From the NCBI GenBank assembly GCA_945883845.1, contig CAMCYI010000025.1:1-45770 (forward strand): a stretch of 45,770 nucleotides of DNA. Direction: 5' to 3'. Position numbers and translations under genes: made by a program. This stretch comes from Bacteriovorax stolpii (GTDB lineage Bacteria > Bdellovibrionota > Bacteriovoracia > Bacteriovoracales > Bacteriovoracaceae). Below, in pieces: positions 8,772-16,752 of this stretch. The notes below the pieces were generated by a model. That model was not told the DNA's origin. It did not search any database and saw nothing but the letters and a program-made list of their open reading frames with translations. The first letter of the stretch is position 1. Each line of letters starts with the position of its first letter.

Positions 8772-9480
8772 ACTCGACAAAGTACTCAATGATCGCGGAC
8801 TGGTTTCAAGTCGTTCCCAGGCAAAAAGTCTCATTGAAAAAGGCGAGGTTCTCGTCAACGGTTTGATTGTCAAAAGGGCAGCAGATCTTGTCTCTTTGGA
8901 AGACGTCATCGAAGTCACGGCCCCCGCATTTGTCGGTCGTGGAGCTTTTAAGCTTGTTAAGGCCCTGGAAGAATTTAAGGTCGATGTCAAAGATCTCATC
9001 ATGCTAGACGTAGGTTCATCGACCGGCGGTTTCACTGAAGTTCTCCTGCTTCAGGGGGCCCGAAAAATTTATGCCATTGATGTCGGAACTGATCAACTTG
9101 CACCAAAATTGAAAGCTGATTCTCGTGTTGTATCAATGGAAGGCACCAACATCCGTGAGCTCGTGTCTCTCCCTGAAAAAGCATCAGGTGCAGTGGTGGA
9201 TCTCTCCTTTGTTTCTGTTACTAAAACCCTTCAGTCGATTTCACTACTTCTCGAGGATAAAGGCTTTGCCATTATTCTGATTAAGCCTCAATTCGAAGCA
9301 GGACTGGATCGTTTGCCGAAAGATGGTGTCGTCAAAGATCCAAAGGTTCGAGAACTGATCCGTAACGAAGTTCATGCATATGCTTCGTCTCATGGCTGGA
9401 CGGTCTCGGGTTCCATTGTTTCTCCGATAGAAGGTAAAAATGGAAACGTAGAATTTTTAAGTTTGCTGGTCAAAAATTAG
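8761..9480 (+). CDS. tlyA: TlyA-family rRNA 2'-O-methyltransferase
   Basis: Likely SAM-dependent rRNA ribose methyltransferase (family also called hemolysin A). I use GTG 8761, which gives 239 residues: GGGAGAG (8747-8753) lies just upstream, and the S4 RNA-binding domain starts at once (DRLDKVLNDRGLVSSRSQAK). The longer frame from 8704 runs inside dapF and lacks such a site. After the S4 domain (1-60) comes a Rossmann methyltransferase with the SAM loop DVGSSTGGF at 83-91. It overlaps dapF by 11 nt, so its translation is probably coupled. Its TAG stop overlaps the stop of the convergent gene. Confidence 0.9.
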   Translation: MKDRLDKVLNDRGLVSSRSQAKSLIEKGEVLVNGLIVKRAADLVSLEDVIEVTAPAFVGRGAFKLVKALEEFKVDVKDLIMLDVGSSTGGFTEVLLLQGARKIYAIDVGTDQLAPKLKADSRVVSMEGTNIRELVSLPEKASGAVVDLSFVSVTKTLQSISLLLEDKGFAIILIKPQFEAGLDRLPKDGVVKDPKVRELIRNEVHAYASSHGWTVSGSIVSPIEGKNGNVEFLSLLVKN

Positions 9481-10745
9481 AGATCGAAGTCGTATCTCAT
9501 GTTTAATGAATTAATCGTATTATTCTCAGGCAGGTTGCTGAGTTTCTTCCACAACTTATCTCTCTGATAGATCAGGTTGTAATCCATAAAGAAATTTCCG
9601 GAAATGTTGAAGATGAGCTTCATATCATTGACGAGATTGAGGTTGTCCGTTTCAAGTCCCCAGTTTGCGAGCTTCTGATATGGTTTAACCCACAAAAGAT
9701 TTTCAAAAGAAACTCTTTCATTGATCTGAGACTTCATCGCAAATCGAATACCGTGACGTAGACCACTTTCTTTTTCAGTAGTCACTCCATCGCTGCGGCC
9801 GTTCCTGTCAGTGTTAACCATGTCAGTATAGCGGACGTCATAGAGAGGAATATAACTCAGGTCAATGTACTCCCAGGTTTTCGAATCATAGATGTGATAT
9901 GTGAAACCAATCGGGCCAACCTGATAGTGATGCTTGGGAGTTCCGAGCGCGCTGAACTTCTGGGAATTGTAATTTACGAGACTGAGAGAAGAGATGTGGT
10001 CATTCAGTTTATGGATGACGAACTGAAGCTGACCCTGGGTTCCGCGTGTTGAAATCGATTCTTTTGTCACGGGATCTTTAAGTTTGGTCTGTTGCTGTTC
10101 GAATTGAGTTAATACACGGTACTTCGAAGCGACGTTTCCGCCCCTGAAACCGTAACGAAGTGACTCCGCCTGGTTGATCGACTGACGCGTGAAGGGTGAA
10201 GCGTAAACTGAGAAACGGAAATCTTCCATATCTCTTTCAAGCCTGTCCTGATCAAGAACCTGTTCAATCTGCAGTCGGCGCTTTTCAGGACCGACAGCTT
10301 CAAGCAGATCACGTTCAGAAAGTTTTTCCGGCAGATCACGCCTGACCTTGAATGGATCTTTACCGACGATGGGCTTTTTCTCATCGTCTTTCAACTGTTG
10401 TTCGACGTCGCGGAGTTTATCCTGCGGATAAGGAATCTCACGATCTGAGATGCCGTGAATCGTGTACACATAGTCTTTTGAAAAGGCAGCTGCGTCGGGA
10501 AGGCGATAGAGCCTCCAGTAAGATGTCTCTGCTTTAGATTTAAGGCAGATCGCACGCGAGTTGAATCCGCTGGCTTCGTTGGAGAATTTAATGTGATCGT
10601 TACGGGAGAGTCCGTCTTCGATACCACGGTTAACGAGAATGATGTTTCCGGGAAGGGCCTTGAGGATCTTTACATTTTTGATATGTTCGTAAGACTCGAG
10701 AGCGAACGCGGGCACTGATAATAAAATTCCTAAAATAATCCACAT
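9477..10745 (-). CDS. exported protein, possible outer-membrane beta-barrel
   Basis: A 422-residue protein with an N-terminal signal peptide (ending PAFA). A small domain of about 90 residues (VLVN-like turn, NRGIEDGLSRNDHIKF) resembles the short beta-structured modules found before outer-membrane proteins. A charged helical linker spans about 110-180. The C-terminal half shows alternating aromatic and polar residues typical of beta-barrels and ends in RYDFDL. The part near LRHGIRFAMKSQINERVSFE recalls DUF481/YdiY-type barrels, but this is only a visual similarity. No Shine-Dalgarno sequence is seen, and TACACT lies 6 nt before the ATG. Its TAA stop shares bases with the tlyA stop. Confidence 0.6.
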   Translation of the reverse strand: MWIILGILLSVPAFALESYEHIKNVKILKALPGNIILVNRGIEDGLSRNDHIKFSNEASGFNSRAICLKSKAETSYWRLYRLPDAAAFSKDYVYTIHGISDREIPYPQDKLRDVEQQLKDDEKKPIVGKDPFKVRRDLPEKLSERDLLEAVGPEKRRLQIEQVLDQDRLERDMEDFRFSVYASPFTRQSINQAESLRYGFRGGNVASKYRVLTQFEQQQTKLKDPVTKESISTRGTQGQLQFVIHKLNDHISSLSLVNYNSQKFSALGTPKHHYQVGPIGFTYHIYDSKTWEYIDLSYIPLYDVRYTDMVNTDRNGRSDGVTTEKESGLRHGIRFAMKSQINERVSFENLLWVKPYQKLANWGLETDNLNLVNDMKLIFNISGNFFMDYNLIYQRDKLWKKLSNLPENNTINSLNMRYDFDL

Positions 10746-10783
10746 TTTTTAAGTGTAAATCATTTTAGGAAATACAAAAGGAA

Positions 10784-11284
10784 TTAGTAATTCAGAGTGG
10801 CAAGAACCGGCAGACCTTCTTCTTTAAACTTATTTAAAAAAGTCAGGTTAATCAGAAGGGCCATCGCCTTTACGTCGTAGTTGTTGTTCGTACAAAGTTT
10901 CATGGCCGCTCTTAAAGTGCCCCCAGTGGCGAGAACATCATCAACGAGAACGACTCTAGCAGGCTTCTCATTTACAATCATTTCAAGAGTATCAGTGCCA
11001 TATTCGAGACTATAAGATTCAGCAATAACCCGTGGGGGCAGTTTTCCTTTTTTTCTCATCGGGACAAAACCTTTGCCCTTAAGCTGGGCCATGGCCGCCC
11101 CGAGTATGAAGCCGCGGGATTCAATGCCGATGACGAGATCGATGCTATCCCAATCAATACCTTGTGACATGGCCTCTATGACTTCCGGAAATCTTTCCGC
11201 AAGAAGTGGTGAGATATCCTTAAAGATGATTCCAGGTTTCGGAAAGTCAGGAACGGATCTGATATGGCTTTCAAAAGTATGCAT
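10784..11284 (-). CDS. apt: adenine phosphoribosyltransferase
   Basis: Purine salvage enzyme that makes AMP from adenine and PRPP in the cytoplasm. The 166-residue protein begins with the Apt signature region (IRSVPDFPKPGIIFKDISPLL). It has VIGIESRGFILGAAMA for base recognition and the PRPP-binding motif VVLVDDVLATGGT. Length is normal (170-180). A GAGGAG site precedes the ATG. It is transcribed divergently from the lycopene-cyclase-like gene and may be expressed alone. Confidence 0.95.
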   Translation of the reverse strand: MHTFESHIRSVPDFPKPGIIFKDISPLLAERFPEVIEAMSQGIDWDSIDLVIGIESRGFILGAAMAQLKGKGFVPMRKKGKLPPRVIAESYSLEYGTDTLEMIVNEKPARVVLVDDVLATGGTLRAAMKLCTNNNYDVKAMALLINLTFLNKFKEEGLPVLATLNY

Positions 11285-11434
11285 AAAGACTCCTCAAAAT
11301 TTGATCCCAACGTACCAGTGTCTTAAGGTTAAATCCATCTATTGTAAGAACATTTTAAGTCAATTTGGCCAGTGGCCCCCCTAGAATCTGAGCTCCAGGG
11401 AATCGAACTTACGGCCCTGTTTCCAGGACATTTA

Positions 11435-12529
11435 TTGAAATCTACAGGACGGACATCGGACGTTAAGCCTATAGCCATAATGGGTGGTGGACTCTGGGGG
11501 AGCCTTCTCGCTTATCGATTAAGCGAGATCAAGCCTGATCTGGATTTTATTCTTTATGAGAATGAGGAAAATCTGGGAGAGGGTATTTCTCAGATCGTTT
11601 ACCAGAATGATTTTTCTCCTCAGGGAAACCGCTGGCTCACACCTTTCTTTGAAAAAAGCTGGAAGAGCCATCAGGTCAAATTTCACGGCATGGATAAGGT
11701 TCTCGAATCTGGAGTGGGTCTTATATCGGCTAAAAAAATCCGTTCAGTCCTCATGAAGAAAATTGGTGACCGCATCCGCCCGCTTGATGAAATTGAAAAT
11801 GTGCTTAATGAATGCTCTTTCATCATCGATACACGCAATAATTTCTATTATCCTTCTCAGGGTTTTCAGAAGATCACAGAATTAGAGATTAAAACAAAAC
11901 ATATGCCATTGAATCTTCCCATCCTTTGCGATGGCACAGTTTCTCAATGGGATGGGTTCCGTTACGCTCAGTACTTTCCTCTCTCTGATGACAGACTGAT
12001 TGTCAGAGACATTCGTCATTCTGCGGAAGCCACGATTTTCGGTGAGGATTTCGAAGAACAAATCATGGAAACACTGGCACTCGCAGGCATTCACGCGGAT
12101 GATGTCGTTCAAAAATCATCATGGCTCTTCCGCATACCTTCTTCGTCATTGATTCCATGGAACGAAGGCCGCATTCTCCGTCTTGCGGGAATATCTCACG
12201 ATTTTACAGGCAATTCAGTGGCCGATGCTGTGAGATTAATTGATCGCATGGTCTCGACAAGTTTCCGTCGTGGGGAATTAAACGAAGTTGTTTTGAATTA
12301 TCGATCTGAGCGTGAAGCTCGCAGGAAATTTTTTCGCATCATGAGTCGCTACTCTTTGAATCCATCTAACTCGCGTGCCGGGGTTATTGTGATGGAGCGC
12401 TTATATAAAATGCCGAGATCAGTTCGCGAAAAATTCTTTTTAGGTGAACTTGATTTTATGGATTTCATGCGCACACTCGTTCGCATAAAAGTCCTGAGAC
12501 CGATGCCTTCTTTTATCAGGTCTTCGTAG
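11435..12529 (+). CDS. lycopene-cyclase-like flavoprotein with altered active site
   Basis: Resembles CrtY/CrtL lycopene cyclases along its length. It has a dinucleotide-binding start (IMGGGLWGSLLAYRL), a central block WDGFRYAQYFPLSDDRLIVRD, AGISHDFTGNS near the C-terminal FAD region, and a tail with FFRIMSR, MERLYKMP and RIKVLRPMP. These correspond to CrtY motifs I know. In the central block, CrtY enzymes have an essential Glu (LxEDT); here the aligned residue is Arg. TTG 11435 is chosen because AGGA (11425-11428) is 6 nt upstream, giving 364 residues; a GTG at 11372 has no ribosome site. No other carotenoid gene is in the window, so substrate and even cyclase activity are uncertain. Confidence 0.7.
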   Translation: MKSTGRTSDVKPIAIMGGGLWGSLLAYRLSEIKPDLDFILYENEENLGEGISQIVYQNDFSPQGNRWLTPFFEKSWKSHQVKFHGMDKVLESGVGLISAKKIRSVLMKKIGDRIRPLDEIENVLNECSFIIDTRNNFYYPSQGFQKITELEIKTKHMPLNLPILCDGTVSQWDGFRYAQYFPLSDDRLIVRDIRHSAEATIFGEDFEEQIMETLALAGIHADDVVQKSSWLFRIPSSSLIPWNEGRILRLAGISHDFTGNSVADAVRLIDRMVSTSFRRGELNEVVLNYRSEREARRKFFRIMSRYSLNPSNSRAGVIVMERLYKMPRSVREKFFLGELDFMDFMRTLVRIKVLRPMPSFIRSS

Positions 12530-12653
12530 ACTCAGTAAAATGTATTTAAAGTGCTCAGGATGTCGACAGACTTCGAGACTGAGGACAAGAAAGCATTCGT
12601 AACATGCTGAATTTAATTAAAACCAATGGCCCCCGCCTTGCTTAATAATAAGC

Positions 12654-12980
12654 ATGAGTTTCAGTTCGCTTTTCCCCATTCTGGTCTTGGTTTTTCTCTG
12701 CTCTTCTCCACTTGTGAAGGCTTCGGAACACCAGCGCATTGATACTCTCGGAGTTTCAAAGAAAGGACAGTTTGTAGCTGTCGAAGAATACGGTTATAAA
12801 CCTGCGAGACAATCTTATTCAGTGAGCATTCGTATTTTGAATGTTTGGACAAAACAATTTGTTGGCGAAAGTATCAAGCTGGAAGTTCCGGCGAAAAGAC
12901 CACACACACTAAATTCGGTTCGTGTGCGCGCAAAGCTCATGGCCCGTGATGAACTTCTGAAATTCAATATTTCTGGCTAA
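12654..12980 (+). CDS. small secreted protein, DUF2259-like N-terminus
   Basis: A 108-residue protein with a signal peptide (to about 23, ending VKA). The segment GVSKKGQFVAVEEYGYKPARQ is similar in pattern to the start of DUF2259 predicted secreted proteins (F-S-x-D-G-x-x-F-A-F-E-x-Y-G). Those are longer, so this may be a short version or a truncated one. No Shine-Dalgarno sequence precedes the ATG; instead an AT-rich element (12640-12653) abuts it. The stop TAA overlaps the stop of the convergent sirtuin gene. Confidence 0.55.
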   Translation: MSFSSLFPILVLVFLCSSPLVKASEHQRIDTLGVSKKGQFVAVEEYGYKPARQSYSVSIRILNVWTKQFVGESIKLEVPAKRPHTLNSVRVRAKLMARDELLKFNISG

Positions 12981-13783
12981 GCAAAAAAATCCGGTACAAT
13001 TTCAGCAGCTTTTCCCTCGAGAAAAACATCAATCATATGCGACTGAGGAATTGCCTCCTTGTTGATACAGACTGTCCTGGCATTATGGGATTTTGCGACC
13101 TGAAGAAATCCAGCCGCTGGATAAACCTGTCCCGAAGTTCCGATGCTGACAAACAGATCACACTCCCTCAAACGTTTTTCAATCTTCGCCATGAAAAATG
13201 GAATTTCTCCAAACCACACGATGTGCGGTCGCAGGGGTGCCTTACAACAAGGTGAGAGTGGTAGAAAGTGTGCATACTCAAGTTTGTAGTGATGAAGATA
13301 TTCATCCCGGGTTCTTTCTTCAGCTGAGCAAAGCTCTGTTCTGGATGGAGCGTAGTTCCCATCGAGATCAAAGTAAGCATGGTCGTCGAGATAGACTGTC
13401 TCACAGTGAGTACAACGGCTCTGGTTCAAACTTCCATGCATGCAGAGGGGAGGTAGTTTCCCCGTAATATCTGCTCTTTCATGAAGGACATCAACATTCT
13501 GAGTGATGAGGTGAATCTCTGATCCTGCATTGGCCGCGAAGTTAATCAGCGCTCTGTGGGCCGGGTTAGGTAGTGCCTTCGCGGCCTGAATCCGTCTCAT
13601 GGAATAGAATTTCCAGACAAGTTGAGGGTCCCGGGCATAGGCCTCGGGTGTGGCCACCTCCTGTACCTTGTGGTTTTCCCATAGTCCATTGGCGTCCCGG
13701 AAGGTACTGATGCCGGATTCGGCTGAGATGCCCGCCCCGGTCAGAATAACGATTTTCTTGAAGTCGCGCGCCTTGATGTTCAT
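12977..13783 (-). CDS. cobB: Sir2-family NAD-dependent protein deacylase
   Basis: Removes acyl groups from lysines using NAD, in the cytoplasm. The 268-residue protein carries the NAD motif GAGISAESGISTFR (16-29), TQNVD (94-98), catalytic His116 in MHG, a zinc module with Cys124/Cys127 and Cys179/Cys180, and GTSGQVYPAAG. Tyr60 and Arg63 (FYSMRR) match the Y-x-x-R pair of E. coli CobB and SIRT5, which favours succinyl/malonyl lysines. The zinc module has about 30 extra residues between the cysteine pairs compared with CobB as I recall it. There is no classical ribosome site at normal spacing; TAGAAT lies 6 nt upstream of the ATG. Confidence 0.92.
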   Translation of the reverse strand: MNIKARDFKKIVILTGAGISAESGISTFRDANGLWENHKVQEVATPEAYARDPQLVWKFYSMRRIQAAKALPNPAHRALINFAANAGSEIHLITQNVDVLHERADITGKLPPLCMHGSLNQSRCTHCETVYLDDHAYFDLDGNYAPSRTELCSAEERTRDEYLHHYKLEYAHFLPLSPCCKAPLRPHIVWFGEIPFFMAKIEKRLRECDLFVSIGTSGQVYPAAGFLQVAKSHNARTVCINKEAIPQSHMIDVFLEGKAAEIVPDFFA

Positions 13784-13883
13784 GCCCTTATTCTATCAAG
13801 GAGACATAGTTCAGGTAAAGAGTTCACGGGCCCTCGCACCCCATTAGGTTTGGCTTAATAATAGGCTCCTACAGGAGTTTTTT

Positions 13884-15479
13884 ATGATTAAGTTCAGTTC
13901 GATGGCCCTTCTTGCATTTTTCAGCGTGGGTGTCCATGCTCAGGTCAAAGACCTCGCTTGGTCTGTGAAAAAAATCGAGTGGAGTGCGAGTGATGAAAAA
14001 AGCTTCCAGGAGTTCGTTCGTGGTATCGGTCGCGCGAAAGAAAAGCGTCTTTGTAGTACGACTGAAAACTGTATCAAAAATAAAGATGCTAACCCGATGT
14101 TTGTTAATCGCAATCCTCAGGGGTTAAGTATTTTTTCTGACTGTGCTGATTTGCCACATGTGCTTCGCGGATATTTTGCGTGGATGAATGATCTTCCGTT
14201 TTCTTTTCCTACAGGTGTCGGCAAGGCCAGTAGTCAGGAAACAAAACCTGATATCCGTTACAGTACTTATGGAAACAAGATTATTTCACGTCGCTCGGTC
14301 AAAACAGGTGATAACGTCAACACCATCGTCAAACTCATTGCCAACTCCATCAATTCTGCCATGTTTCGTGTGCCTACGAAATTTGATGTTGATAACAATA
14401 ACGTCTTCAATGATTTTTATCCGATTAAAATTTCCCGCACTTCCTTGACTCCAGGGACAGTCTTCTACGATCCGAACGGCCACGTTCTCGTGGTATATGA
14501 TGTTGCTGAAGATGGCCGCGTATTCATGATCGACGCTCATCCTGATAACTCGCTGACTCGTCAGGTTTACGACGAGAAAAAATTCATCGTGAGTTCGCCC
14601 AACTACGGTGCTGGTTTTAAAAAATGGCGTCCGGTCAGTGTTGCAGGTGGAGTGACCACTCCGGTTCGTAACAACATGATTCCTGATTTTAGTGAAATTG
14701 AATATTACGGTAACGGTGGCGGCGTGACTGATGCTAACTGGAAACAGAGAAAGTTCATCTTCAATGGTGAGACAATTACTTTTGGTGAATATGTACGTCG
14801 CTCACTGGCTTCGGGAAATCTTAAATATCATCCTGTGGTTGAAGTCCAGGAAGCTCTCGCGTCTCTTTGTGATGATTTTCGTGACCGCGCGAAAGCAGTC
14901 AGCGATGCAGTCACATCTGGAGTGAGTAAAAAACCACACCCGGTTAAATTGCCTGAGAACATTTACGGCACTCACGGAGAGTGGGAATCTTACTCAACTC
15001 CATCACGTGATGCCCGATTCAAAGCTTCAATGCTTTCATTAAAAGAAATGGTTGAAACGCTACTCATGAAATTCCGCAACCGTGATCCGATGATTGATTA
15101 CACAGGTAACGATTTGATCGGCGAAATTCGCAAAGCATATGTTGAAAGAAGCACGGCCTGTACTGTTGCCTATACAAACTCAAAAGGTGCTCCAGTTACT
15201 CTGAACCTTGATCAGGTTATCTCACGTGCTTTCCAGCTTTCATTTGATCCCTACCATTGCCCTGAACTTCGTTGGGGAGCGACAGGAAACGAACTTGCCA
15301 GCTGCACAGACGACGCTAACAAGCGTAGCTGGTACACGGCACAACAAAACCTGCGCAATGCCATTGATCGTAATTACGACATCAGAATGGATAAAACCCT
15401 TCAGGAACTCCCTGGATCAGGTTTAGGTGCTGATAAAGCGGCCCAGGTCAGCCTGCGCCCGATCATCCTCGCCCAGTAA
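13884..15479 (+). CDS. secreted protein with NlpC/P60- or papain-like Cys-His pair
   Basis: A 531-residue exported protein of unknown function. A signal peptide ends near VHA. In the first half, Cys87 in FSDCADLPHVLRGYFAW sits at the start of a helix. His200 follows in PGTVFYDPNGHVLVVYDV and an Asp in MIDAHPD, the order seen in NlpC/P60 and CHAP cysteine hydrolases. The C-terminal part (about 290-531) is helical with scattered cysteines and no recognised domain. AGGAG at 13872-13876 gives a good start; this site is part of a short CTCC-TACA-GGAG hairpin. The next gene has a similar arrangement of catalytic-looking residues. A role in cell-wall or protein hydrolysis is only inferred. Confidence 0.6.
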   Translation: MIKFSSMALLAFFSVGVHAQVKDLAWSVKKIEWSASDEKSFQEFVRGIGRAKEKRLCSTTENCIKNKDANPMFVNRNPQGLSIFSDCADLPHVLRGYFAWMNDLPFSFPTGVGKASSQETKPDIRYSTYGNKIISRRSVKTGDNVNTIVKLIANSINSAMFRVPTKFDVDNNNVFNDFYPIKISRTSLTPGTVFYDPNGHVLVVYDVAEDGRVFMIDAHPDNSLTRQVYDEKKFIVSSPNYGAGFKKWRPVSVAGGVTTPVRNNMIPDFSEIEYYGNGGGVTDANWKQRKFIFNGETITFGEYVRRSLASGNLKYHPVVEVQEALASLCDDFRDRAKAVSDAVTSGVSKKPHPVKLPENIYGTHGEWESYSTPSRDARFKASMLSLKEMVETLLMKFRNRDPMIDYTGNDLIGEIRKAYVERSTACTVAYTNSKGAPVTLNLDQVISRAFQLSFDPYHCPELRWGATGNELASCTDDANKRSWYTAQQNLRNAIDRNYDIRMDKTLQELPGSGLGADKAAQVSLRPIILAQ

Positions 15480-15503
15480 TTTACCTCTGACTTGCCTGTC
15501 CAT

Positions 15504-15527
15504 TCTCCCCATGGTTTCATGGGGAGA
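15504..15527 (+). promoter_or_regulatory. 10-bp hairpin covering the ribosome site and first start-codon base
   Basis: TCTCCCCATG (15504-15513), loop GTTT, and CATGGGGAGA (15518-15527) form a perfect 10-bp stem. The right arm contains the only purine-rich ribosome site of the following gene and the A of its ATG. Translation would be blocked unless the stem opens. It could instead contribute to termination of the preceding gene, but the T-run (TTTTT) begins 8 nt beyond the stem, which is unusual for a terminator. Confidence 0.5.
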
Positions 15528-16630
15528 TGAGATACTTTTTAACCCTGATTTTCATTCTTGCGACGACTTCTGTTTGGGCCAAAAATCTCCGTCTGGAGAA
15601 AGCAGAAAATGTCCGCATTCTGGTCAGGGATATTCTTGAAGTGGAGAAAAATCTTCCGAAAGGCACTCTTCTTTTCGTCGATGATGAAATTCAACCCGAA
15701 AATCACGATTTCAGAAATTCACAGGGCAAGATTGAAAGATCAAGCAACGGATTTTATCCTCACGTCATTATCAAAAGCATTCCTGAAAGTGCTGATTGGA
15801 CTGAAGAGCGTATCCGTGCTCTGAATGCGAAGGATCTCTGGATTACAGCCACTCTTGTGCCAGAACAGACTGATGGAAAATTCCCTGCTGTCTCACTTGG
15901 AACGATCACTAACGATTACACAAATACTTTTGAGGCAAACGGAAAACCAAAACTCAGTTGGTCTCCCTATTTCCAGACAAGATTTCCTGGCCACCTAAAC
16001 GAAACGGTTACAAATCAATCCGAAGCAGAAATCACGAAGTGGACGAAGATCTTCGCAGAATTGCAGAAAGCCGGTGAGAGAACGGTAGAGACTTCTACAG
16101 AGTATCTTTACATGAACCGCGCCGATGCTATGGAAGCGTCTATTGCGTACGAGCAGAAAGGTGAAGTTCAGAGTTACGGTGCGTGGACGATCGCAGTCCA
16201 GGCAAGTGCTGTTCGCCATGGTTTCCCGAATGTTCCCTGTGCAGAATTCATGTCGGAACTCCTGAAGCAGGCCTACAAGCGCGCCGGTTACGATGTTTTT
16301 GAAGATTTTAATCTCGCTGACGATACATACCTTGGTTGGGACACAACTTCAGCTGTTGTTAAGCTTGCTGACTCACTATACAACGCCGGCTGGATTCCGT
16401 GGGAACTCGTCACTTACAAAGTTCCGACAGGTGCTATCATGGCGCACTTTCGTGCAACAACTCCCGGTCACGTTTATATGGCCGCTGGATTTGATGGTCG
16501 CCTGATTGTGGATAACGGTTCACCCGGAGGCCGCAAGCTCTTTCATACAACCGATAAAATCCTCAGGATGATGTATCTCGGTGGAGTCTTCTTTCTTCCG
16601 CCAGGGATAGTTCCGGAGAAGTGGGAATAA
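15527..16630 (+). CDS. secreted NlpC/P60-like putative cysteine hydrolase
   Basis: A 367-residue exported protein. The ATG at 15527 begins a clear signal peptide (MRYFLTLIFILATTSVWA). The C-terminal third has Cys238 in NVPCAEFMSELLKQAYKRAGY and His315 in TTPGHVYMAAGFDGR, then VDNGSPGG. That is the order and setting of the NlpC/P60 core (Cys at a helix start, then G-H-V strand). The first 200 residues contain a strand-rich region and a helical segment with no recognised fold. The ribosome site is adjacent to the ATG with no spacer and lies inside a strong hairpin. It follows the similar 531-residue gene by 47 nt. Confidence 0.6.
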   Translation: MRYFLTLIFILATTSVWAKNLRLEKAENVRILVRDILEVEKNLPKGTLLFVDDEIQPENHDFRNSQGKIERSSNGFYPHVIIKSIPESADWTEERIRALNAKDLWITATLVPEQTDGKFPAVSLGTITNDYTNTFEANGKPKLSWSPYFQTRFPGHLNETVTNQSEAEITKWTKIFAELQKAGERTVETSTEYLYMNRADAMEASIAYEQKGEVQSYGAWTIAVQASAVRHGFPNVPCAEFMSELLKQAYKRAGYDVFEDFNLADDTYLGWDTTSAVVKLADSLYNAGWIPWELVTYKVPTGAIMAHFRATTPGHVYMAAGFDGRLIVDNGSPGGRKLFHTTDKILRMMYLGGVFFLPPGIVPEKWE

Positions 16631-16752
16631 CAATTTCTAACAGAGGCCTTTCACAAGCTTAATTTTCCTCATGAAAGGTGACTTTCTTACTCTGCTAAGC
16701 TACCGTTGCAGCTCGGGAAATCTCTCCCGGACTATCAGGACACTCAAGCCCC

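Noticed and set aside
11372..11434. Longer N-terminus of the lycopene-cyclase-like protein from GTG 11372
   Set aside because: No ribosome site there, while AGGA precedes TTG 11435 at good spacing and the FAD loop begins soon after.
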